Positions 1 to 12,339 of a DNA stretch of 64,000 bases are shown here, piece by piece. Position 1 is the stretch's first letter. Each line of letters begins with the position of its first letter. The notes beneath the pieces were generated by a model. That model searched no databases. It was not told where the DNA came from and saw nothing but the letters and a program-made list of their open reading frames with translations. The DNA lies in assembly GCA_035610365.1 (NCBI GenBank), contig CM069435.1, positions 66,399,389 through 66,463,388 of the forward strand. The letters are read 5' to 3'. The stretch is from Aquatica leii. Its lineage: Eukaryota; Arthropoda; Insecta; Coleoptera; Lampyridae. The position numbers were made by a program, and so were the translations under genes.

Positions 1-683
1 ACACATTATCAAATAAAAATTGTGTTCATCTTTGTTCCTTTTCTTTAAAATTTTAAGAAATTTCTACCACTACCTTTCTTCAAAGTTTGGTTACAAAATT
101 CTCATCCCTTCTTGGTGTTGAAATTTTCGTGTCACAGAGTATGTATTAAAATATAATAATATAAAATTAATTTTATATATTTTTAATGTAGGTAGTTTAT
201 ATAACCGTTGACTGAAGACATAGCATACCATAGTGATGAATCTAATATTATTGTTCGAATATGTCTTATATTTTGAATAAATTGTCTTTAAGTAATGTTT
301 AAAATTGAAATAAAAAGATAAATATATTTTGTTGAAACTCTTGTGAGAAAAAAGGGGGCGCTCAGATTTTACTTGCTCCAAGGCGTGGAATATGTAGCTA
401 CGCCACCATCAAATATAATAGTCTGCTTCTTATAGCGTTAAAAGAAAAAGTTTATTGCTTATTCAAACGTATCGCTCAATTAATAAACAGTAGTTATACA
501 AAAAGTTTTATGATAAATTTTGCATTTCTGTTTTAGCTCTTTATCTCTTATATCTAAACAGCAAGTTTGTGACGTTTATATTTGCTAGATATAGAATGGT
601 GTTGTATTGACATTTTAAATAAACGTTTGTATGTTACGTTGAAATAGTTATATGATAAATTAATAAATCAACGTTCTCTACGA
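1..683. other. AT-rich non-coding, nothing recognised
   Basis: I see no convincing gene, RNA or transposon here. The open frames are short, AT-driven and have no recognisable motif. Confidence 0.5.
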
Positions 684-2178
684 CCCAATAAACACAAATC
701 AATGGGCCTGTACTGACAATGTACTCCTTAACCGGCACTCAGAATGCTGGCAATGTACTAAAATGAAGTACATTGCCGGTAACCAGGTGTCACACCGGCC
801 GATATAATGCCGAATGAATCTTGCCAATGCAGAAATTGCATCGAACCAAGTTACGTATTTTAACACAAGTTAAATGCAGAATGCCAGTGAAATTTGTGCA
901 ATATAATATGTACTTTGCCATCACATAAACAGTGCACAATTTCAAAAGCATTGAAAATGTTAGCAAGTTAACACAAATTAGATGCATACAATGGTATTAT
1001 CATTTTTAATTTAATTAATAAAACAATTTGGAAACTTAACATACAATGTCCATATATGTACTAAAAAAAAATTAAAAAATATAAAAAATCTACTTACATT
1101 CATTCTGTGCTTATGTTTATTGGCGTCTTTTGTGTCCACTACTCCTGGTGTTTATTGCGTGTTGTAAAGCTGCACCACAATTTGAGTTTTTTCTTATCGA
1201 TACTGTAAAATAAAAATTACATTATAATGCTACTCAAATAACTTATGCACTTTTTTAGCAATTTTTAAACTAAATTATGAAGTTTTTGAAGTAACTATAA
1301 AAATTGCTTTGTAAATAGTCGTGAAATAAAATACAACACGAAAGTCGAGTTTGGCAGTAATGCACTTGAAATCACATTACGTTAATATATAAAGTTAATG
1401 TTTTAAGTTTTAAACTATAAAATACTCTGAAGCCTCTTACCATAAATTAAATTTAAAATATTTTTACAAATTTGTTTTGCTGTATCCAGACCAATAACTT
1501 GGTTAAAATATGTCTCGTTTGCTGCATCTTTTTATCCAACAAAGTAGATTTAATCGATCTAAAAAGAAATTTCAATTAAATACAACTCAGCAATATGAAT
1601 AATTAATTGAGAAATTATAGATAACTCACAAACTAACATCCCCTCAACTACAAATTCTAAAGTCACTTTATATTTGCGCGAAATCGTGTTAGTTTTTAGG
1701 TTATATATTTGTTATGAAGTAATATCGGTTATATCTGAATGTAATACTTACTTATTTTGTTAATCCATCCTAAATAATGAAAAACAAACACATTTTTTCT
1801 AAATTTTAAAGCACAAAATGGTTTGCATAGGATAAATACAAGATGTTGTGGCTAAAGCTAAACAAAAGTGACAAAAACAAGGGTAGGGGAAGAGCTACAA
1901 GCTACTTCACGGTGATGGCGACGAGAACCGAACAAAATCAAATAATCTGCGAATAAAAATGTGTTTTAAATGTAATAGCAAAATGCGTAGCGTGTACGCT
2001 TAGTGTGCGCCATAGAATAAGCAGCATTCAAAACGCACTATACCATTACGTTGTTTATAGTACTGGGATTTACGTACAGAATGTGTACTTTTTATGTACT
2101 ACAAAAACCATAAACGCATTTTGCCTATAATCGCTGTAATGGCATTGTACACTGCCGGACTTTCTGTATTTATTGAGA
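684..2178. mobile_element. possible 1.5-kb TIR element without transposase
   Basis: The left end reads CCCAATAAACACA (684-696). The right end, read on the other strand, gives CTCAATAAATACA (2165-2177), an imperfect inverted pair. Just inside both ends lie related words such as CCGGCA and TGTAC. No transposase is visible, so it would be non-autonomous. The termini resemble those at 11046/18676 (CCCAGTGAACACA). No clear target duplication was found, so the borders are tentative. Confidence 0.35.
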
Positions 2179-3126
2179 ACTTTATGTTTTAGAAATTAAT
2201 AAACTCAAAGAAGTAGTTTTGATAGCTTAAACTATCATCTTTAGCTAAACTGTAAATATTATAAAAGACCGTATAAAAAAATTAAAATGTTAAGCAAATA
2301 CAATCATACATAAAAATATTTTCTGATTAATTATTGATAAAAGACTACAAATTTTTGCTTTATGTGTTTTGTAATGTTGTCATTACGCGAAGTCATGTAA
2401 ACTTATTGACATTTTATTGCTTGGTTAAACCACTTATCGTTTGCAGTTAGTACCTACACACGAATTACTAGATAGTAGAATAAATGAAGTCTCATGTACG
2501 CAGCTCAACCATCTGAGCCTAACAATTTTCTTTGTGCTTATTCTAATACTACTGTCACACGAAAAAGCTCTCCCAGCTTAAGCTACAGTGTCATTTCAAA
2601 ATACAACACTATGATAAACAATGTTTGTCATTGCTCTACTACTTTTTGTCAGCAAACACGCTTGGTAAACTAAATACTTTTTGCTAATTTAGACAATTAA
2701 CAAGCAAGAGATGCTGAAAGACCTAGTCTAAATTTAAGGTGATGAAGATCAAGGTAATAGATGCGCATTTAGAAAAAAAAAATGTTACTAACACTAAAGT
2801 TAAGCGCTTAAAGGGAATATAAGAGCCTGTATCTTTTTCTACTCGTAAAATTATTAACCTAACATACCGATAATTCAATAATTCAAACAAATACTGAAAC
2901 AAAAAACTTTGAAAAAAAGACTCCTTTAATTCATTTTTAATACTAATAGAAGAAAATTTTAAGAGGTTTCAAAAATTTAAAACATCAAAAACAAGGGTGT
3001 AGCTCTTGACATCAAAGTAACCGAGCAAACAGGTCGAGACAACCCAAAATGCAACCAATCTGAGTTTAGTACTGAAACGCATAGAAGTTTCGAGATCATT
3101 TAAGATGATTCGAGGTAATTACCGGA
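2179..3126. other. AT-rich spacer, nothing recognised
   Basis: No coding motif, repeat or RNA could be supported between the TIR element and the gypsy relic. Confidence 0.5.
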
Positions 3127-6100
3127 ATGTTCTGGAAGCAGACAACGCAAGAAAATAAAATGTATTTGAAGACTAAAGTTAAATTGATGCAACAGTATCA
3201 AGATGTGTTTGCGCTGAAAAATAGTTTCAAAGAAAGGACTAACGTAGTGAAGCACAAAATTAATACCGAAGAGTCTCGGTCGATACAACATCCACGCCTA
3301 CCTTTGATAAAATGAAAAGAAGCTGAACAAATAAAATCGGATTTGGAAACAAAAAGCGTGATTGAACCTTCAAATAGTTTATGGGCGTCTCCAGTGGTGC
3401 TAATAAAAAAGAAAGATAAATCAACAAAATTTTGCGTAGACTACAGACAGCTGAACAACGTGATCAAAAAGGATAGTTACCTTTTACCGAAAATTAACGA
3501 TACTAACCAAAGATCTTTGGTTCATCATGCCTTTTCTATTTACCAACCTGAGAATCTAGACTCGGAACTCCGTCATCTTACTAGAACGTTAGTGAACAAT
3601 GGTTATGAAGAGCGAGATATTCATAGAGTTATTAATCGTCGTCTACATCCTCGTACTCGATTACTTAAAGACATTTCTACTCCCGAATCCAACCCGAAAT
3701 TGGTAAAAACCCTACATTCACAAGGTCACACATCAAATAAGGAAACTTCTTCGTAAGAATGGTATTAAACTCATATTCAACTCAACAGGCAAAATCTCTC
3801 AGATTCTTCCTTCTCCCAAAGACAAATTTCCTACACTTTCATCTCAAGGTGTATACCAAATTCCTTGTTCATGTGGTTTAGTCTACATTGGTAAAACCGG
3901 TTGTTCTGTCATTACTCGCATTTCAAAACATGATCGTTGTATAAGGAAAAGGTATATTTTCAAGTCTGCGGTTGCTGAACCATCATTTTACTACAGGTCA
4001 CAAGATAGATTTTGAGAATGTTTCGTTGACTGCCAAATCTTCATTCTTTTTCAACAGAAAATTCCGAGAAAGCCTAGAAATCATCAAGCACCCTAATAAC
4101 TTTAATCGCGATCATGGTTTCGAGCTATCTCCTCTTTTGTTCCTTGTCATTAGTCATTTATCGAAAACACACCCCTTATCAACCGTAACCCAATCAGAGT
4201 CGAGCTTCACCATCCGTGACAATCCTTTTCCTTTATATACGAAGACTATTTCTTCTTAAGTCACTTCTACGGAGTTTAGAATCTGGCTTGGTTTACAAGT
4301 TGATTACCTAACTTGGTAGTGGTTCTTTGTTAGATTTTCGTTTGCTTTTTCAAGTTATCGGTTTCTTTATTACCCCTTTAGAGTTTAGATTATGGCTTGT
4401 TTCACAAGTGGATAACCTAACTTTTGAGAAGTTCTTAGTTAGATTTCGGTTGCTTTGTTTCAATTGAAAGTGGACAAAACGTTGGCAACTTCGGTTACAA
4501 CAACAATGACACGGTCCAAACCCAGAAGACATTCTTATCTTAGTATAGATTCCGCCCGTGGAAGCCTTCGCTATCACCTTGTCAGGGTCCCAGTTTTCCA
4601 CGTTGGATATGAATAGCAGTTGTCAGGTGGAATTGGAACCCAAAGACCGCAAAAAAAAGGTTTACGATTTATGCGTTTCGTTCTGTGTAACGCTTTTACA
4701 ACGCTCGAGCGTTTAAGAAAAACCGTCTTGTAAGTACTGTCTTGGAAGACCGGGTTGGTTTATCTAGACGACGTGATTGTGCTTGGAAAGTCGTTTAAAG
4801 AACGTTTGGACAACTTAAAAAAAGTGTTGCCACGCCTACGTAAAGTAAATCTAAAACTAACCTCAAAGTAATGCTACGTATTTAATAATGCAGTGCAATA
4901 CCTTGACCACGTCGTATCTAAAGATGAAGTAAAGGCTGGCTCACATAAGATTTAAACAGTGCAGACATAGCTAAGACATGAGATTTAAAGTTTTCTTAGA
5001 TTGTGCACCTAATATAGACGATCTATGCCCAGATTTGTCAATATTGCCAAACATTTGACAAAACTAATTAAAGAAAGAGCAGTATTTAGATGAAATGAAG
5101 ACTGCGAAAATGCTTTCCAACAACTAAAACAGGCTCTAGTCACTTCGCCGATCTTAAGTTATCCAAGAAAATATAGAATATTTGTTTTGGATACTGATGC
5201 CTGTAATCTGGTTATAAGTGCAGTCCTTTCGCAGGTGCAAGATACACAAGAAAAAGTCATTGCATCGTATTTTAGCAAAGTTTTGTACAAGCCAGAAATA
5301 AATTATTGCGTGACTAGTAGAGAACTGTTATCAGTAGTCAAGTATATACAGCACTTTTATAAAGACTTCTATGGAAACAAATTTTTACTAAGAACGGTTT
5401 CACGTCACTTTGAAATGGCTATTTCTGTTTGGTAATCCAGAAGTGGCAAGATGGATCGAGAAACTGCAAGAGTATGACTATGGCACAAAATTCCGTGCCG
5501 GGTGCAGTCATTGGAACGCCGATCGACTAGAAGACCATGTTCGGCAGACATCATCTACTGTTCGCGAAAAAAAAATGTCTCCAAAAAACTGCTATGGTTG
5601 ATAATGAGTAGGAACCTGACCAGTTGTGTCGCAAACAAAAAAAACATCTTAATATCAGAGTATTCCTGAACTGGAAAGCAAACGGCCAACGACCAACCTG
5701 GAAAGAAATGTGCTTTGAGCAAAAACAGCAAGCATACCAGGCGCAGAGAAACTCTTTAAGAGTGGAAGACGGTTTTCTTAAGCAATCTTTAGAGAGTGTC
5801 GAAGGCATCCAAAAAAGACTCCAATTAGTAGTGCCAAACAGCTAAGTGTCATAGGTGTTGCAGCATCTGCATGATTGAACTTTAGGAGTACACTTTGGTG
5901 TAAAGAAGACATTAGGGAAAGATTGAGAAAGATTCTATTGGGTAAACTGCAAAAAAGACGTTATGGAATAGTGTTGTAAGTGCACGGTCTGTGCACCAGG
6001 AAATAGCGAAAAAGCTTAAAGCACCGATGAAACAGTACAACGTGGGAAGGTGACATAGTAAGGCCGTTTCTAGAATCGGATTTGGGAAACAAATACATCC

Positions 6101-6340
6101 TGGTTCCTATAGATTAGAGACGCTTCTTTATCTTCAATATGATAACATGATTGCACGGATGAATCGAACAATAGGAAAGTACTCAGCCAAATTAGTGTCC
6201 GAACACCAAAGCGATTGGGATTAGTACTTGCACTTTTTCTTAATGGCATACCAATAATTTGTTTACAAAAGCACAGGCTATCTTGCGTCATGCTCGGTCG
6301 CGAGATACGACTGCCATGCGACCTCAATAGTATAGTAGGG
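3127..6340 (+). mobile_element. old Ty3/gypsy pol relic, interrupted by a Penelope element
   Basis: Parts seen in order are the reverse-transcriptase N-terminus (VIEPSNSLWASPVVL and FCVDYRQLNNV, about 3340-3460), the rest of RT (about 4575-4870), RNase H (about 5180-5400), the integrase zinc-finger region (about 5850-6000) and the end of the integrase core (about 6140-6340). The order and motifs are those of Ty3/gypsy elements. No LTRs, gag or protease were found. It is heavily broken, with many interruptions, and is old. A Penelope-like element sits inside the RT region at about 3507-4573. The right end abuts an opposite-strand Polinton integrase relic. Confidence 0.8.
3507..4573 (+). mobile_element. 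Penelope-like element, 5'-truncated, GIY-YIG and 3' tail (copy 1)
   Basis: The reading begins in the C-terminal part of a Penelope RT (SLVHHAFSIYQPENLDSEL, about 3510-3580). It continues through a linker to a GIY-YIG endonuclease domain (IPCSCGLVYIGKTGCSVITR, about 3860-3920) and ends in the family tail (KFRESLEIIKHPNNFNRDHG). The catalytic RT core is missing, so it is 5'-truncated, as is usual for these elements. The 3' untranslated tail holds a 109-base imperfect tandem duplication (4272-4380 and 4381-about 4470). The insertion split a Ty3/gypsy RT region: gypsy sequence ends just before 3507 and resumes near 4574. Two further 3'-end copies lie at 35.7 and 60.2 kb. Confidence 0.8.
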
Positions 6341-7610
6341 CCGGTGCTGGATCACTCGGATAAGATCGGTAGAATATCGTGTAGTTTCGTTGCTAACCTT
6401 TCGTTTAGGGTAAGCTCGAGTTGCATTCGTATTTGGTAAGTCGGAATAGATTGCATTAGTAGTGGGGGAATCGTAAAATATTGTAGAAGTCGTATCGTTT
6501 CGGGTGTGCTCGGATCTAGATTCCACATTATGTTCTTCAAAGTTCGATTAACACGTTCTACAATTGGTGCTTTTTTTTTGTACAAAACGTACTATAGTGA
6601 TTATTTTTTTTTCATCAAGTTTTTAAATGCATTATTGTAAAATTCTAATCTTTCGTCTGTTTTGTAGGCAAATTTAGTTTTTAGTATTTTATGTAAACGT
6701 GACAACAACGCATAAATATGACAACAACGAACGGTGTCGGTAAAGTAGGGAGGAAAGATTGATGGTTGTTGGGTTGGAAAAGATTATGCTGATAATATGT
6801 TATCATTGAATAATAAATATGTTATGAACAAGAATTATTATGTATCCATTATGTATCTTATGATGTGTTAAGAAAGCGTGTTAAGAAAGGACGCATTTAG
6901 TTAAGAAGAAAAATGGCGGTCCGATTATGTCTCAATTAGATATTTTAAGAAATATACAGTATAAACACAAAGAAAGTATTTTTACGAAATTGAACGCCCA
7001 TCCACAGTTTGTATGTTTTTTGGTAAATGCTTTAAACGTGACAATATTTTTTCCATTTCGTCAGTAACATGTTTTGCATTTTTTAATTTTAAAGGAAAGG
7101 TTCATACATCTTTTGAAAAGCAATCAATTACAACAAGTACGTATTTAAATTAGTTGTCTCGTTTTGAAAACGAAACCATATCCACAACATCAGCTTGCAA
7201 TGTTTCCTTAATACCTTTTATTATAACCCGACGTCTTTTGAAATTTCTTCGTGCAGGTTTGACGATACCAGATATTTATTATCTAAAAATCTGTTTGTCT
7301 GAAATAATAAAATATGGTTGTAAAACATATTAGGTATTATTTTATGTGTATCATTTTGTACTTTTTCAACAGATATTTGAGTATGTTTAATTATATGGCG
7401 ATCAAAGTTATCTAAAGTCATTGTTTTATTCAATTATTTGTGCTTCACGTAGTTCTTCTATAATAGAGGGTGTGATCTGTATGGTCTGCTGTTTCAGATG
7501 CTACTAACAATCTCAACCTGTCAACTGATTCGTTTAGTTCATCCCGATAAACATAATCGGTATGATAATTGATGACTTCTTTAAACATACCTTTTCCTAA
7601 TATTTTTTTT
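6340..7610 (-). mobile_element. Polinton/Maverick-type integrase relic
   Basis: On the minus strand, reading from high to low coordinates, I see the start of an integrase core with LQADVVDMVSF and YVLVVIDCFSKD (about 7090-7205). A C-terminal core stretch, KKKAPIVERVNRTLKNIMW, follows (about 6530-6585). This combination is characteristic of the retroviral-like integrase of Polintons and the related F54H12.3-type proteins. No capsid, polymerase B or ATPase gene is seen, so only the integrase piece survives. It is broken in several places and old. A 344-base LTR-like insertion (6663-7006) lies inside it. Confidence 0.65.
6663..7006. mobile_element. probable solo LTR inside the Polinton relic
   Basis: A 344-base block starts TGTAGG and ends CCACA. 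It is flanked on both sides by GTTT (6659-6662 and 7007-7010), which fits a 4-base target duplication. The flanking DNA on both sides belongs to the same integrase relic, so the block arrived later. It has no coding capacity. It is short and of unknown family; it does not resemble the LTRs at 13.4, 18.7 or 52 kb. Confidence 0.55.
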
Positions 7611-7730
7611 AATATTTATGGTGTTTCTAAATACCCAGACTGTATAAAATATAGAAGAGCAATAATAGATTTATATTTGACAGATCCCGTTTCATGTATG
7701 TGACCAGTAGAATCAAAGTTACTTCTGCAA

Positions 7731-8018
7731 AAGTGCAATTGTGCAATAAATTTTGCAAAAAATTGTGCAAGAAATTGTGTAAGAAATCGTGCCAGAAATT
7801 GTTTCAAAAATTGTACAAGAAATGGGGCAAGCAATTGTGCAAAAATTGTACAAGAAATTGTGCAAGAAGTTGTAGAAAAAAGTGTGCAAGAAATTGTGCT
7901 AGAAATTTAGCAAGAAATTGAGCAATTAAAATGTGCAAGAAATTGTGTAAGAAATTGTGCAAGAAATTGTGCAAAAAATTGTGCAAGAAATTGTGCAAGA
8001 AATTGAGCAAGAAATTGA
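7731..8018. repeat. 12-base minisatellite, about 24 units
   Basis: The unit is close to AAGAAATTGTGC, repeated with small changes. Because 12 is a multiple of three the array stays open in several frames, giving a Cys-Lys-Lys-Leu pattern on the plus strand and a His-Asn-Phe-Leu pattern on the minus strand. These apparent proteins are repeat artefacts. The array lies between the Polinton relic and the piggyBac fragment. Confidence 0.85.
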
Positions 8019-8059
8019 TTACCTGGATAAGTGTCCAACTATTAAGTACGAACCACCAT

Positions 8060-8740
8060 CGTGCTTAACAACATGTATATATAGTACTCAAATAAACCCA
8101 AATTGACCAATATGCCTTGGCATCAACAAAGTATAACGGTTTATGGGAAGATTGCTGTAAATGTCTCTAATAAGGCAACTCAACACCGACAGTACTGGGT
8201 ACCAAAAACTGGAACCTCCCAGATTGCAGATGTAATGACGGTTAACCGATTTGAAACAATCAAACGTTTTTTACACTTTTGTGACAACAGTATAGAGAAA
8301 ACTAGATGTACTGATAAAATTTTACCAGTCATCAATAGAGATAGGAATGAATGATTAGATGTTCCATTTGAACAAAACTTGTCATGTGATGAGTAAATTA
8401 TCTCGCTTAAAGAGCGATCAAGATAATTATAAAAAACCACACAAGTGAGGATACAAAAGGTAGGTGCTATCAGAAGTATCAAGTTTTTCATACAATTTTG
8501 AATTGTTTGCTGGAAAAGATAGGTACACTGTTGTAGACAACAAGGGAGATTTAGAAACCGCAAGCAACGTGGTTGTTCGAATGAGTACACCAATCTCAGC
8601 TAATGTACATCACAAACTATATTACGACAAATGTTTCGCTGGTATGACCTTGGTTGCTTAATTAGCAAAGAAAAAAATTTGTGTGTGGGAACTGTTTGCA
8701 CAAATCAATGAGTTGGCTACAACACCTTAACTAAAAAACA
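8060..8740 (+). mobile_element. piggyBac transposase fragment, degenerate
   Basis: The reading at 8103-8354 carries RFETIKRFLHFCDN followed by TDKILPVIN, a pair typical of the N-terminal part of the piggyBac DDE domain (PGBD proteins). Downstream, VPFEQNLSCDE (about 8360-8395) corresponds to the segment that normally reads LSIDE before the first catalytic Asp. Beyond it are partial matches to the GYK...F part of the fold. Several in-frame stops and frame changes lie between 8354 and 8680. Neither terminus nor a TTAA target duplication was identified. This is a dead DNA-transposon fragment. Confidence 0.65.
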
Positions 8741-10908
8741 AATGAAAACACGTAGAAGAGAAGTCTTATAGATGAAATAGCAAAATATGATGATTTGACA
8801 ACATCATCTCCTTTATTTTCAATTATTGTAGTAACTACAATCCCTTTTCTGAAAATGAGGACGGTTTTGAAATCATCAAATGAGCGAAAAGAAATTTGTT
8901 TGTACAAACATCGTTTGAGAATATAATCGACATATGAGGGGAATCGACTTACAAGATTGAAGATTGTATATAAAAACCAACAACTTTCCAAATGGTCAAA
9001 ATAGACCAAAGCTAGAGAACGGTGCAAATAAAGAGATTTAACGAAAAATCTAGAGTTAATAGCCAAAAATGTAAAAAACATTTTTGTTTTCCTTCTAAAA
9101 GTAATTGTTTTTTTTTCAAGTCCATGTAGTTGCAATTGAACTTTATTCACAATAAAACTTCTTCCGGTACATGTTGTTTCCAATTCAGCACAAATACAAA
9201 CAACCCCTAAAATACACTATGTGGTAAAGTTATCACCCTATTTTGGCTATCTATCAACATAACCTGCATAAAGTTAGCTATGATCTTTTTCTTCTAAAAT
9301 TTAAAAGTTTGGAATAAATGCATGCAACAAAGGGTAAAAAAAAGAAAAAGTAATAAAACGATTGTGTACAAATAAAATAGATGTTAACAATTAAAACTTA
9401 ACGAATACAAAATTGAAACAAATTTTAACAAAATAAAAAATTTTAAACTTAGTTTCAGGTTTTAAATCAAAACATAATTTTAAAACTTTTCTTAAACATT
9501 TGATTGATCCTTTCGACCAAAACTTTATTTTAAGGACCTACTTAAAAATGATTTAGCGTTTTTGATCTTATAACACTACTAAAATCAATAAATTAAAGAA
9601 TGTCCACGTATCAGAGAGTTAGGACGAATTGGCTTTAGCTTTTATCTGTAAACTTTTAAATGTATCCTATAAAAAAACGGGGAAGATATTAAATTCGGTT
9701 AGTATTACATAACTTTTATTAAAACACACTTGTCACTCGAAACTTTTCTCTTTCTTATTCGTTTCTAAATGCGTCACTATATTTATGAAATAATGGATTA
9801 TGCAAATTGAAGCGATAAATACAGTAAAAGTATTTAATAGACTACAACAGATAAATCCAGATAAAACCAAAATATGATATAATTGTGTTATACTCATAAC
9901 AGTACTTTACATCATATTATAGCCATGTGTGTTGGGAGTTAAATTATTACTTCATTAAGACACATGTTTCCAATTAATTAAAATTTAGTATTTAAATAAC
10001 GTAATTTAAAGACTATTTTAAAAACGTAATTAATAAATAATTAACAAACATATTTCAATTTGGAATAGTTAAGAAATTATCTAAAAATCCAAACATTAAT
10101 ATAAAAATACGTTTAAATTGTTTTGATTTGTTTCATGTTTTATGCAACAAAAACTACATAAATAGATTTAAAAAAATATTTAAAAAAGACATAATCCAAT
10201 AGTAAATTTAGAAAAACTAATTTTTATCGCATTAAAGCCACTATATACTATTTATATAATTAAGTACGTACAATTATTGTAAAGAAAAAAACATTAGCTA
10301 ATCATACATTTTTATTTGAATTACAAAGATTTCTTTTAGCTTTACTAGAAAGTAAGAGAATAACAAAATAGTTATTTATTGTATAAGTGTCTCATGTGGC
10401 ATTTAAAACACTAAAGAAAAGCCTAGTCACAAGAGCTGTGCTCTTTGGCAAGAAAAAATTGGTGTATTGGGAACACTAAACAAAGATATTTTATTTTTTT
10501 GCGCCAAATAATAGGTGTTCTGCGTTATCCTTTTCGACAAATTATTGTGTTGAAGACATTACAAAAACATTGATATTGTTCAATACAGTAAACTGATTGC
10601 TTTTTGGAAATTAATTCAAAAACGTCATGTACCAAAAAAGTACAGATTTTGCAAAATGACCATATAACACAATTTTTGCGGAGTGCTCCAGATGAAACCT
10701 ATTTGATATTAAGGATAAATAAAGTTAATTTTTTATCATAATGATACATACATAACATTATTTATATTGTATTGTAGATTTGATTAATAATGAGCTTAAC
10801 TTGTGCGTGTAGATGCAACTTATTTATTTGTTACAATCTCTGACACAAAAAGTTACATACATTAAGTTTTACGATTATAAAAGAAAGATTTTGCGTCGAT
10901 CCAGTCGA
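8741..10908. other. AT-rich non-coding, nothing recognised
   Basis: About 2.2 kb with homopolymer runs and short open frames only. The 150-codon minus-strand frame at 8731-9183 has no recognisable motif and overlaps the end of the piggyBac fragment. Confidence 0.5.
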
Positions 10909-12228
10909 TACCCAAACAGCAATGTAAGCTTGTATCAAGATTGCAGCAAACTTGTCGTGACAACTTTAAAACTTGCAGCAATATTGTCGTGACAAGTTTG
11001 GAGACTTGCAGCAAGTTTGCTGCAAGTTGACTAAGGAAGCAATAACCCAGTGAACACATTTCTGACATAAACATCTTGTGGATGTCAGAAATTGGTCATA
11101 AAATTATATTATAAATTATTACATCCGTTGTATGTCCTTTTAATGTAATATAATTATTTACTTGATTAGGATATCAGCAGTACATAATTTTTTTATGTAG
11201 TATGTTTATATAACTGCTAATATCTCTAAGATGTGTAAATAATGTAATATAATTATATGTGCACAAATCGACATCCCGTTTATATAAAGGTCATACATTC
11301 TCCAAATGTACTTTGAAACATCCTTCCGATATCAGAAAATTGTCATACAATTATATTACAAATTATTTCATCGGCAGTACATAATTGTTTTATAACTATT
11401 GGTTTTTGTAAATATAGCTGTAAATATAATATGTTCAATTATTTTTTGTAGTTGTTTGAAATTGTGGCAGCAACTTGATCAAAAAATTTCTTCAAACCAA
11501 AAAAAAATAAATGTTTCATGTAGAATGTGTTATGTAATCAGGCCCGCTTTATTCGGCTCTGATTTCCTGATTACATTTACAGCTTAGAACACGCGTCAAA
11601 TAGTGTTTCTTTACCTATTCTATTATATATTTGGTGGCTGCTGATCCCAGCAAAACTTATTTTGTTCTTTTTCAATGTACAAATGTAAAATTATCTATAT
11701 AGTTTTACATTTACGAGTTGAGAAACCTTACGTTGCTTTTCTTAATGACTAAAATAAACGCAAAACATTAAGTAGATAAATAAAAAGTATTTTGTGCGTA
11801 TACGGCATAATATAATCAAATAAACATACATATAATCATTACGTGCTTCTTTTGTCTTTTTAATTTATCTAGGTTTCTCTTTCCTTCACTCACATTCAGT
11901 TTGCATCGTTTGCATTCAGTTGAATCAAAGTGAATGTTGTTAGAAGTGCGGTAAAGAATGGTTGTAACGCTAAAAGTTTTTGATTTAGCAGTGAATTTTT
12001 TTTTGTGTATCAAATTTAGGAAATTGAAAATAATACTCAAGACTCAAGGTAAGCTAATTTTATTATAATTTTATGTCATCCATGATTGAAACTACCCACT
12101 TTTGATTTAATTGTTCATTGTAAAGTCGGCATTTTAAATTTTTATAAATTTTTTAAATCTTGTTGCTCGACATAGATGTTTAGATGTACAAGGGTGGTAC
12201 ATGCAGCGGTAGCGCCAATTGGGTCTTT

Positions 12229-12339
12229 CAACTTAGCCCCCATCATAACAATTTCTACAAAAATGAGTATTCACGGAATTGTTATTGCTATTCATTCAAC
12301 TAATTTACTTAGAAATTTTAACATTGGGGGGCTAAGTTG
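12229..12339. repeat. inverted repeat (foldback)
   Basis: CAACTTAGCCCCC (12229-12241) and its inverse GGGGGCTAAGTTG (12327-12339) flank about 85 bases. This may be a tiny MITE or a stem-loop. It lies inside the inner TIR element, with no gene nearby. Confidence 0.6.

Noticed and set aside
7694-8010. Cys/Lys-rich and His-Asn-Phe-Leu open frames on both strands
   Set aside because: They are translations of the 12-base satellite and have no start context or domain.
8731-9183. 150-codon minus-strand frame
   Set aside because: Longest in its region but without recognisable motif; lies in decaying transposon flank.
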